A DNA stretch of 64,000 nt, from the NCBI GenBank assembly GCA_016841325.1, contig JAENZJ010000007.1:1-64000 (forward strand), given 5' to 3'. Shown piece by piece: positions 29,270 to 36,325 of this stretch. Source of the stretch: Thermincola carboxydiphila (GTDB lineage Bacteria > Bacillota > Thermincolia > Thermincolales > UBA2595). Position 1 is the first letter of the stretch; each line of letters opens with the position of its first letter. The position numbers and the translations under genes are program-made. A model generated the notes under the pieces. The model was not told the origin of the DNA. It saw nothing but the letters and a program-made list of their open reading frames with translations, and ran no database searches.

Positions 29270-29285
29270 TGTTTCACGTGAAACA
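29270..29285. promoter_or_regulatory. parS site 2
   Basis: TGTTTCACGTGAAACA, a perfect parS palindrome, 21 bases after site 1 and about 8.7 kb from oriC. Confidence 0.95.
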
Positions 29286-29294
29286 CTGGATAAA

Positions 29295-29318
29295 ATAACC
29301 ACCCTTCCGGGTGGTTAT
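29295..29318. terminator. Hairpin after parB
   Basis: ATAACCACCC-TTCC-GGGTGGTTAT is a perfect stem-loop, but only A/T-mixed DNA follows, so termination strength is uncertain. Confidence 0.5.
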
Positions 29319-29357
29319 ACTAATTAAACACTTCTACTTGCTGTTTGGAGGATTAAA

Positions 29358-30503
29358 ATGATATATTTGGATAATGCGGCTACAACCTGGCCAAAACCTG
29401 AATCAATGGTGAAAGCCGTCGGAGACTGTATCAGAAATACAGGCGCCAACCCCGGCAGAGGCGGGCACCAGATGTCGCTTGCGGCAGGGAGGTTAATATA
29501 TGATGCCCGTGAATTATTGGCAAAATTATTTAATATTGATAACCCGTCACGAGTTGTCTTTACGGGAAACGCAACAGAATCCCTGAATTTAGTCTTAAAG
29601 GGCATTCTGAAACCCGGAAGTCATGTTGTTACCAGCTCCATGGAACATAATGCCGTGGCCCGGCCATTGCATTTTCTGAGACAACAGGGAGTTGAAGTGA
29701 GTATAGTAGAGTGTTCGCCGTCAGGTGTTTTAGACCCTGCAGATGTGGAGAAGGTTGTCAGGAAAAATACGAAGGCACTGGTGGTCCTCCATGCATCAAA
29801 TGTGACAGGGACCATAATGCCTGTGGAGCAGCTGGGCCAAATAGCTGCCAATCATGGCATCAGCTTCATCCTGGATGCAGCCCAGACAGCCGGTTATCTG
29901 GATATAGATGTCGAGAAACTGCATATTGATGCCCTGGCATTTACCGGGCATAAAGGTTTATACGGCCCGCAAGGCACTGGTGGGCTATTTGTCAGGGAAG
30001 GCCTGGAAGTCATACCTTTATTGCAAGGGGGTACCGGAAGTAAGTCAGAGTCCCTGGAACAGCCTGTTGACCTGCCTGACCGCTTTGAAAGCGGAACTCC
30101 TAATACTCCGGGAATTGCAGGTCTGGCAGAAGGAGTAAGGGTTATTACCCAAAAAGGACTCGGAGAAATCAGAAGACATGAAAACCTTCTTTTGCAGCGG
30201 TTTATTGACGGACTTGAACAACTCAGACAGGTGCAGATATATGGACCTAGTGATCCGGCACAGCGGGTCCCGGTAGTATCTTTGAACATCAAAGATCAGG
30301 ACTCCTCAGAAATTGCTTTCATCCTGGACAGGGTATATGGTATAGCCTGTCGCAGCGGCCTGCATTGTTCTCCACAGGCACATAAAACAATCGGTACCCT
30401 CAAAAAGGGTACCGTAAGGTTCAGTTTTTCTATGTATAATACAATTGAAGAAATTGACAGAACACTTCATGCTCTTGAGGAGATTATAACAGAGGTATCT
30501 TAA
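29358..30503 (+). CDS. Class V aminotransferase, cysteine desulfurase-like
   Basis: PLP enzyme of 381 residues starting MIYLDNAATTWPKPE, resembling the cysteine desulfurase branch found next to selenium or sulfur genes in clostridia. The PLP lysine is in ALAFTGHKGLYGPQGTGG (about residue 200), and a candidate catalytic cysteine is in RSGLHCSPQAH near residue 339. If a true desulfurase it would liberate sulfur from cysteine for cofactor synthesis. It converges on larB with overlapping stop codons; LarE needs sulfur, so a functional link is possible but unproven. Confidence 0.85.
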   Translation: MIYLDNAATTWPKPESMVKAVGDCIRNTGANPGRGGHQMSLAAGRLIYDARELLAKLFNIDNPSRVVFTGNATESLNLVLKGILKPGSHVVTSSMEHNAVARPLHFLRQQGVEVSIVECSPSGVLDPADVEKVVRKNTKALVVLHASNVTGTIMPVEQLGQIAANHGISFILDAAQTAGYLDIDVEKLHIDALAFTGHKGLYGPQGTGGLFVREGLEVIPLLQGGTGSKSESLEQPVDLPDRFESGTPNTPGIAGLAEGVRVITQKGLGEIRRHENLLLQRFIDGLEQLRQVQIYGPSDPAQRVPVVSLNIKDQDSSEIAFILDRVYGIACRSGLHCSPQAHKTIGTLKKGTVRFSFSMYNTIEEIDRTLHALEEIITEVS

Positions 30504-31258
30504 TTCCTTTCAGCCAGACGTACAATTGAGATGGCCATGGCAGCAGCCCCGAAGCCATTATCTATATTAACCACCGCAATTCCGGAAGCACAGGAATTAA
30601 GCATAGCCAGAAGTGCGGCCAGGCCGCCAAAACTGGCTCCATATCCTATGCTGGTGGGGACAGCAATTACGGGTACATCTACCAGGCCTGCAACCACGCT
30701 GGCCAAAGCGCCTTCCATTCCGGCGACCACTATAATTACAGCGGCCTTTCGGATCAGTTCATGGTGACTGAAAAGACGGTGAATCCCGGCAACCCCGACA
30801 TCATAAAGCCTGGTGACGGTTCCCCCCATTATTTCCGCTGTGACGGCTGCTTCTTCTGCCGCCGGAAGGTCGGCTGTACCTGCGCTGATTACGAGGATCG
30901 GGCTTTTGTACTTATGAATAGTATCATTCTCTATTGTAATACAGCGGGCAAGCTGGTGATACTGGGCCCGGGGACACTCCTGTTTTACCGTATCATAAAC
31001 ATCTATTCCCGCTCTGGTTGCCAGGACATTAGTATTGCACTTAGCAAGTCTGGAAACGATTTCAGCAACCTGGGAACATGTCTTACCTTCACAGAAGACG
31101 ACTTCAGGGAACCCATTTCTCAGGTTCCGGTGGTGGTCAAGTTTGGCATAACCCATATCTTCAAAAGGAAGGTTTTTCAGTTTCTCCAGGACCGTATCTA
31201 TATCCATCTGACCGTTTATCAGGCGACCAAGCAGGTTGCGTAAATAATTACTGTCCAT
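30500..31258 (-). CDS. larB: Nickel-pincer cofactor biosynthesis protein LarB
   Basis: Carboxylates and hydrolyses nicotinic acid adenine dinucleotide in the first step to the nickel-pincer nucleotide cofactor. 252 residues with PurE-like features: VISAGTADLPAAEEA, RLYDVGVAGIHRL and the C-terminal NIDNGFGAAAMA. The ATG at 31258 is chosen for its GGAGGAG site; it lies inside the end of larE (11-base overlap), so the two are translationally coupled. LarC and a LarA-type racemase are not in the window. Confidence 0.93.
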   Translation of the reverse strand: MDSNYLRNLLGRLINGQMDIDTVLEKLKNLPFEDMGYAKLDHHRNLRNGFPEVVFCEGKTCSQVAEIVSRLAKCNTNVLATRAGIDVYDTVKQECPRAQYHQLARCITIENDTIHKYKSPILVISAGTADLPAAEEAAVTAEIMGGTVTRLYDVGVAGIHRLFSHHELIRKAAVIIVVAGMEGALASVVAGLVDVPVIAVPTSIGYGASFGGLAALLAMLNSCASGIAVVNIDNGFGAAAMAISIVRLAERN

Positions 31259-32075
31259 ATCGGGTCTCCTCCGGAAGAATTTCATTAAAACTGCCGCTCC
31301 GAAATCCCTTCAAATCAATACTTACATAAATGAAACCAAGGGTTTCAAAGTGGCGGACAATATCTGTCCTAAAATTGTCTGAAAGAAATCTTTTAAAAGT
31401 ATCCACAGGGACTTCGATTCTGGCCAGATTACCATGATGTCTTACCCTCAGGTCTTTAATACCCAGGGACCTTAAAAATGTTTCTGCTTCCTCTATCTGC
31501 CTTAATTTTCTGCTTGTAATCCTCTGCCCATAGGGAATCCGCGAAGAGAGACAAGGCATGGCCGGTTTGTCCCAGTTGGGCAGCCCAAGCTGGCGGCACG
31601 CTTGTCTGATTTCAGACTTTGACAACCCTGCTTCCTGAAGAGGACTCCTGACACCGAGTTCCCGGGCGGCCCTGATCCCCGGGCGGTAGTCACCGGTATC
31701 ATCAGCATTGGAACCGTCAACAACCCACTTCAGCCCCTGTTCATCAGCAATGGCCTTTAATTTTCGAAAAAGCCCTGTTTTGCAGTGGTAGCAGCGTTGC
31801 GGAGAATTTTCAACAAATAATTCATTCTTCATCTCTATTGTTTCTATGATAATGTGCCTAGCACCGATTAATTTTGCAATTTTACAGGCATTGTCAATTT
31901 CAGCCGCAGGGTATACTTCAGAAGTGGCAGTAACGGCAAGTACATTCCTCCTGCCCAGTATTTTCACAGCTGCTTTAAGCAGCAGTGTACTGTCTACTCC
32001 ACCCGAAAAGGCAACCAGCACGGTTCCCATGTCCAGCAAGTTTTCCTGTAATTTGCGGGAAAAAATTTCTGCCAT
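31248..32075 (-). CDS. larE: Sulfur-inserting protein LarE
   Basis: ATP-pyrophosphatase-family enzyme that adds sulfur to the pyridinium precursor of the nickel-pincer cofactor. 275 residues with PP-loop VAFSGGVDSTLLL (about 21-33). Three cysteines stand out: C95 and C98 in RCYHCK, and C175 in MPCLSSR. The single-cysteine sacrificial type has only the last; the three-cysteine type is known to hold a [4Fe-4S] cluster for catalytic sulfur transfer, so this one should be of the cluster type. ATG 32075 has GGAGGG upstream. Confidence 0.93.
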   Translation of the reverse strand: MAEIFSRKLQENLLDMGTVLVAFSGGVDSTLLLKAAVKILGRRNVLAVTATSEVYPAAEIDNACKIAKLIGARHIIIETIEMKNELFVENSPQRCYHCKTGLFRKLKAIADEQGLKWVVDGSNADDTGDYRPGIRAARELGVRSPLQEAGLSKSEIRQACRQLGLPNWDKPAMPCLSSRIPYGQRITSRKLRQIEEAETFLRSLGIKDLRVRHHGNLARIEVPVDTFKRFLSDNFRTDIVRHFETLGFIYVSIDLKGFRSGSFNEILPEETRYGQ

Positions 32076-32284
32076 ATTCAGTATTCCCTCCAAGAGTTCT
32101 GATAGGTTATATGAGAAACGAAATCAGGCATATGTCGGTAATGTGCTTACATTTTAATACAGGGGTAACAGGTTGTCAAATAAACATAATAATATCAGCA
32201 GAAAATAACAACAGGCAAGAGGATTTTGTCGTCAAATGTTGAAATTAATAGAGCTATCAATTTTGGGGAGGCGGGGTTAAATTA

Positions 32285-32785
32285 ATGGAACAAGCTCTTG
32301 AATTTATCCAGGCCAATAATGATATTCTTACCCTTATCTCTTTATGTGTTGCGGCTTTGTCATTATTATTACTCCTTATAAATTTTTTGCGGACAGGACG
32401 GTTGATGAGGAAGTACCGGACAATGATGAGAGGCGCACAGGGACAAGACCTGGAGCAAATGTTAAACTCGTATATGGCCAAAGTGGATGCTTCCCTGGCA
32501 AAGACAGAAGAAGTAAGGAAGGCATACACGGAGATTCTGGAAATGGCAAAAAATTCCATACAAAACGTGGGTGTTATCAGGTACAATGCCTTTGATGATA
32601 CCGGGAGTGACCTTAGTTTTGCCGTGGCGCTTCTTGACCACAGGGGTGACGGTCTGGTTATCAGCAGTCTGTTTGGGAGGAATGAGACCCGTACCTATGC
32701 AAAGCCCGTAAGGAACGGGGTATCAGATTATCTCTTATCCAGTGAAGAGGAGCTGGCTATCCAAAAGGCGATGGGCAGACGGTAA
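32285..32785 (+). CDS. DUF4446 family membrane protein
   Basis: A 166-residue protein with one N-terminal transmembrane helix (about 15-36), a basic segment (RTGRLMRKYRTMMRG), a coiled-coil-prone stretch (LEQMLNSYMAKVDASLAKTEEV) and a C-terminal domain with VGVIRYNAFDDTGSDLSFAV. Members are common next to parB in clostridia; the function is unknown. Start ATG 32285 follows GGAGGCGGGG. The larE gene diverges from it across about 210 bases. Confidence 0.85.
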   Translation: MEQALEFIQANNDILTLISLCVAALSLLLLLINFLRTGRLMRKYRTMMRGAQGQDLEQMLNSYMAKVDASLAKTEEVRKAYTEILEMAKNSIQNVGVIRYNAFDDTGSDLSFAVALLDHRGDGLVISSLFGRNETRTYAKPVRNGVSDYLLSSEEELAIQKAMGRR

Positions 32786-32852
32786 TCCTGTTCTGAATAA
32801 ATGGCATGCTTCCTGAGAAAAATAAAGAAAATTATTGTCAGGAGGCACCAAA

Positions 32853-33143
32853 ATGCCATTAACTGTTGCCATTCAAAGTGGATTAGAGGATTTAGCTGCT
32901 GCACTGAGGGAGAGGGGATATGATGTTGTCAGCATGGAAGACGAGACGGGGCCTGTCGATGTCATTGTATACTCAGGGGTATCCAATGACCTGACAGTAT
33001 TTGATACTGTTGATTATTATGGTGACGGGACCACCATGGGTGTCAGCAACCCTTCCGGAGTGATGCTGGTAAATGCCCACAGTCATTCCCCTGAACAGGT
33101 GATTTCTCTTATTAACCACCGGTTTGGCTGGTTGGAGGGATAA
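32853..33143 (+). CDS. YkuS-like protein (UPF0180)
   Basis: A 96-residue protein starting MPLTVAIQSGLEDLAAAL, with a central VDVIVYSGVSNDLTVFD and ending RFGWLEG. It fits the uncharacterised YkuS/UPF0180 family of Firmicutes. The start at ATG 32853 has AGGAGG 8 bases upstream. It is followed closely by the phosphoribosyltransferase gene. Confidence 0.75.
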   Translation: MPLTVAIQSGLEDLAAALRERGYDVVSMEDETGPVDVIVYSGVSNDLTVFDTVDYYGDGTTMGVSNPSGVMLVNAHSHSPEQVISLINHRFGWLEG

Positions 33144-33146
33144 TAG

Positions 33147-33803
33147 TTGCTTTTTGAAGACCGCAGAGATGCCGGAAAAAAACTTGCCTCACTATTAACA
33201 AAATATAAAAATAAAGATACGGTAGTCCTGGGCATTCCACGGGGTGGTATTGTAGTGGCTGCCGAGGCTTCCCGGGTTCTTGAAGCGCCTATGGATGTAA
33301 TTATTCCACGGAAGATTGGCGCCCCTCACAATCCTGAAGTGGCTATTGGGGCCGTAGCACCTGATGGTACCGTTATTACAGATGAACACATGCTAAGGCT
33401 TTTGGAAATTCCCGGGGAAGTGGTGGAAAAACTGGCTGATTCAGTATCGGCAGAAATCCGGCGCCGGGAAAATGTTTACAGAAAGGGCAGGTCTGCACCT
33501 AATCTACGGGGAAAAACGGTAATTGTAACTGATGACGGGATTGCAACCGGATTTACCGTAAAGGCTGCCCTCAAATCACTCAGAAAAGCAGGACCCTCCC
33601 ATCTTGTACTGGCTGTTCCGGTTATGCCTGCTGATACGGCAGTTGTATTAGAAGAAATGGTTGATGACCTGGTTTGTCTGCACAAAGCAGAGAATTTCAG
33701 CGCAGTAGGGCAATTTTATCGTGATTTTGAACAGACCACAGACACGGAGGTTATTCAGTTATTGGAGCAAAATAAAGGTACAATAAAAACGGGGTCATCG
33801 TGA
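33147..33803 (+). CDS. Phosphoribosyltransferase-family protein
   Basis: A 218-residue type I phosphoribosyltransferase-like protein. The PRPP-binding motif reads TVIVTDDGIATGFTVKAAL (about 123-141), with the usual acidic pair. LGIPRGGIVVAAEAS near the N terminus is also typical. The target base is unknown; such proteins are often annotated only as PRTase or possible dienelactone-linked domains. TTG start with GGAGGG upstream. Its stop codon is inside the following terminator. Confidence 0.85.
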   Translation: MLFEDRRDAGKKLASLLTKYKNKDTVVLGIPRGGIVVAAEASRVLEAPMDVIIPRKIGAPHNPEVAIGAVAPDGTVITDEHMLRLLEIPGEVVEKLADSVSAEIRRRENVYRKGRSAPNLRGKTVIVTDDGIATGFTVKAALKSLRKAGPSHLVLAVPVMPADTAVVLEEMVDDLVCLHKAENFSAVGQFYRDFEQTTDTEVIQLLEQNKGTIKTGSS

Positions 33804-33813
33804 GCCCCGTTTT
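33786..33813. terminator. Bidirectional terminator
   Basis: AAAACGGGG (33786-33794) pairs with CCCCGTTTT (33805-33813). A-run and T-run on both sides make it active in both directions; it contains the stop codons of both converging genes. Confidence 0.88.
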
Positions 33814-34018
33814 ATTGTGTGTCGGTAAAATCCGCCGGCTTGCCGGTCCTGGTTTTGTTTTCCTCATCCAGGATTACCAGGGCTTCATCCATGCTTTCCG
33901 TATAGTCAGAAAAGAATGCATTTACCTGAGTTTCTGAGAACACCGGAAGCTCCCGGGCTGTATTTATTTTGGAACCGGTCCGTGAAGAGCTGCGGGCTGG
34001 GCGGCTTATTTTTTCCAT
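33812..34018 (-). CDS. Hypothetical 68-residue protein
   Basis: Starts MEKISRPARSSSRTGSK, polar, with an acidic middle (YTESMDEALVILDEENK). No family is recognised. A strong AAAGGAGGGG precedes ATG 34018. It follows the stress-protein-like gene by 12 bases, so it is probably co-transcribed with it and yyaC. Confidence 0.65.
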   Translation of the reverse strand: MEKISRPARSSSRTGSKINTARELPVFSETQVNAFFSDYTESMDEALVILDEENKTRTGKPADFTDTQ

Positions 34019-34030
34019 GATCCCCCTCCT

Positions 34031-34426
34031 TTAAAAATATGCGCCTTTTTCTTTCAATATTGAACTTGCCCTGTCAATTTCCTCTTCATTAGTGACCAGG
34101 GTCACCAGAAAAGCCTTTCCGCCTGCATCATCATAACCTGGCGGAACATACCCTTCAACAGATGGGTCAGCCCCAAGGAGAATACGGGTATCATTCTCTG
34201 AAAGATTTCCGGTGTTGGCGGAAAACAGTGTCAGGCCGGTAAGTGTTTCTGCCCTGCCGGCAATAGGATTGTTGTATGAGGCATCATTGGAAACTCCATA
34301 TCTGCTTATCCTGTCAAGCTGGACCTGGGAAAAGCCGGATTCCTTAAGCGCTTTTACAGCTTCCTGGGCGCTGGTGCTGCTGGGGAAATATGCCAGTATA
34401 GAGTGTTCTCCCGGGGATAGCTGCAT
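34031..34426 (-). CDS. Hypothetical protein, general-stress-like fold
   Basis: A 131-residue protein starting MQLSPGEHSILAYFPSS. The phrase AQEAVKALKESGFSQVQLDRISRYG resembles the repeat of YflT/17M-type general stress proteins, but the match is weak. An AAAGGAGG site precedes ATG 34426; an in-frame start at 34516 would overlap yyaC. Location downstream of yyaC hints at a sporulation or stress role, as inference only. Confidence 0.7.
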   Translation of the reverse strand: MQLSPGEHSILAYFPSSTSAQEAVKALKESGFSQVQLDRISRYGVSNDASYNNPIAGRAETLTGLTLFSANTGNLSENDTRILLGADPSVEGYVPPGYDDAGGKAFLVTLVTNEEEIDRASSILKEKGAYF

Positions 34427-34503
34427 ACTGTATTGCCTCCTTTGCGAAAAATTTGTTTTTATTGATATTGTGTGCAGAAACCAAAAAAAAATAAGCCGGT
34501 AGG

Positions 34504-35097
34504 CTAAACCGTCCACTCCTGTTCCCTGTCAAACATCATACTGCTTTCGTGAATGCCCCGGCTGATTATTTTTGCCATTTTCATTACAATGCTGAGGCGG
34601 GTATTTTGAAGCACAAAATACTCCATAAATCCGCCTACATTCACTATTCCGGTGATGTGGAGATGGCCAACCGGGGGCAGGTGTTTGTTTACCCCGGCAC
34701 CTGGTTTGAGGGCTCCTTCTCCAATATTTATATAACCGACACTGTCAACACTGCCAAGGCAGGCATCAATGGCTACCACAAAAGGGTTCTCCAGCTGATT
34801 GACAACACTCAGGTAAGTTGACAGGTTTGTTGCGTGAACAGGGGTTTCAAGTGTTCCCATGACCTTAAAAAATTTATGCTCAGTTTCAAGAAGGCTGCTT
34901 CCAACAAGTGGTCCCAGGCTGTCCCCTGTTGACCTGTCTGTGCCGATACATATAATTACCCGTGGTCTGTCCGGGGAAAAGTTTTTTCTGATTTGCTGCG
35001 AAAATGCCAGGGCAAATTTATCTAATGCGTCTTTATCTTCAACATGAATCTTAACATGTGTCGGACTGTTTCTTTGTACAGATGGGAAAAGGTGCAT
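34504..35097 (-). CDS. yyaC: Spore protease YyaC
   Basis: A 197-residue protein of the YyaC family, related in fold to the HybD hydrogenase maturation protease and germination protease. Visible marks are CIGTDRSTGDSLGPLVG (about 50-66), VAIDACLGSVDSVGYI and GVNKHLPPVGHLHITGIVN. It is a spore-former marker gene. It diverges from the hydrogenase-like operon; the fold relation to HybD makes this neighbourhood curious, but the sequence is plainly YyaC rather than a hydrogenase protease. Confidence 0.9.
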   Translation of the reverse strand: MHLFPSVQRNSPTHVKIHVEDKDALDKFALAFSQQIRKNFSPDRPRVIICIGTDRSTGDSLGPLVGSSLLETEHKFFKVMGTLETPVHATNLSTYLSVVNQLENPFVVAIDACLGSVDSVGYINIGEGALKPGAGVNKHLPPVGHLHITGIVNVGGFMEYFVLQNTRLSIVMKMAKIISRGIHESSMMFDREQEWTV

Positions 35098-35110
35098 ACT
35101 GACCTCCAGG

Positions 35111-35155
35111 AAGTAGTTATCCGGAATATTTAAAAGTAGTTATCCGAGATATTTA
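35111..35155. repeat. Two 22-bp direct repeats between yyaC and the hydrogenase-like operon
   Basis: AAGTAGTTATCCGGAATATT at 35111 (22 bp to 35132) recurs as AAGTAGTTATCCGAGATATT at 35134 (to 35155), 20 of 22 bases identical, period 23 bp, about two helical turns. The placement in a divergent promoter region suggests an operator for a regulator binding one DNA face. Confidence 0.65.
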
Positions 35156-35263
35156 TATGTACATTAAAATCAAATTATACTTAAATGGGTAAAAAAGGAG
35201 TTTCTGCTTCATTTGTCGAAAAAAGTACCTTAAAATCCGATTGTACATGGGCGGAGGTTGCAC

Positions 35264-36325
35264 ATGAAACATCTTAGCCGCAGACAATTTATCAAACTCT
35301 GTACAGCATCAGCTGCAGCCCTTGGGATTTCCCAGGTATGGGTTCCGGCAATCGGTAAAGCGTATCAAAACGCAGCCCAGGGCAGCCCTCCGGTGTTGTG
35401 GATTCAGGGGTCTGCCTGTAACGGGTGTTCATCATCCCTGTTAAATTCAGTTCATCCCAATATGAAAGAAGTGCTTCATGAGATCATCAATCTTTCGTAT
35501 CACCCGGGAATATCAACAGTAACAGTCAGGCACCTTCCTGATTACCTTCTTGATAGGGCACAACAAAACAGGGGCAGGTTTATCCTTGTTGTGGAAGGGG
35601 CCATTCCAACGGCCGGTCAGGGAAATTTCCATATTATCGGGCAGGATTCCCAGGGGAAGAAGATTACTCTGATAGAGCTGCTGAAGAAACTGGGAGAACT
35701 TACCGAGACAATAGTTGCTGTGGGTTCGTGTGCCTCATTTGGTGGTATTTCCGCTGCCGAGCCTAATGATGCAGAGTGTGTGGGACTGGAAAGGCTGATT
35801 GAGGTCAGTAAGGTGATTAATATTCCAGGCTGCCCGCCTCATCCGGACTGGATAGTGGGAACCCTTGCCCATCTGCTGCTTTTTGGGAGGCCGGAACTTG
35901 ACGACTATGGGAGACCCAGGGTATTTTTCCAGGGCCTGATACATAATAATTGTCCCAGGAGACAGTACTTTGACAACAGTATTTTTGCCAGGAAATTTGG
36001 TGAGGAGGGGTGTTTGCTGCAGGTCGGCTGTAAAGGCCCGCTTGCCCATGGTGACTGTCCCACCAGGCTATGGAACGGGGCATCTTCCTGGTGTGTCAAT
36101 GCCAATGCTCCCTGTATCGGATGTACAGACCCCAGTTTTCCTGACCTGACCATGCCTTTCTATAAAAGGATGCCGGAAATACAGGGACCGGGAATTACTT
36201 CTACTGCAGATGCCATTGGCATCGGTGTAGGGGCAGCTACAGCAGCAGGACTAGCAGTTCACCTGGCCGGAAATTATTTTTCCGGTCGAATTGGAAAAAA
36301 GAACAGCCGGGAGGATGAGGCATAG
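35264..36325 (+). CDS. [NiFe] hydrogenase small-subunit-like protein, Tat-exported
   Basis: Electron-transfer subunit of a group 1-type hydrogenase, 353 residues. Twin-arginine signal SRRQFIK at 5-11. Proximal cluster ligands C52, C55, C156 and C190; distal cluster H227, C230, C250 and C256; medial cluster C265, C284 and C287. C277 sits where typical enzymes have the proline that keeps the medial cluster a [3Fe-4S], so a [4Fe-4S] is predicted. A C-terminal transmembrane helix (about 317-337) anchors it outside the membrane. ATG 35264 is chosen for its CGGAGG site. It shares a stop/start overlap with the large-subunit gene. Confidence 0.93.
   Translation: MKHLSRRQFIKLCTASAAALGISQVWVPAIGKAYQNAAQGSPPVLWIQGSACNGCSSSLLNSVHPNMKEVLHEIINLSYHPGISTVTVRHLPDYLLDRAQQNRGRFILVVEGAIPTAGQGNFHIIGQDSQGKKITLIELLKKLGELTETIVAVGSCASFGGISAAEPNDAECVGLERLIEVSKVINIPGCPPHPDWIVGTLAHLLLFGRPELDDYGRPRVFFQGLIHNNCPRRQYFDNSIFARKFGEEGCLLQVGCKGPLAHGDCPTRLWNGASSWCVNANAPCIGCTDPSFPDLTMPFYKRMPEIQGPGITSTADAIGIGVGAATAAGLAVHLAGNYFSGRIGKKNSREDEA

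Noticed and set aside
34504-35097. HybD-type hydrogenase maturation protease next to the hydrogenase-like genes
   Set aside because: The protein has the YyaC sequence pattern; it is divergent and a common spore-former gene.
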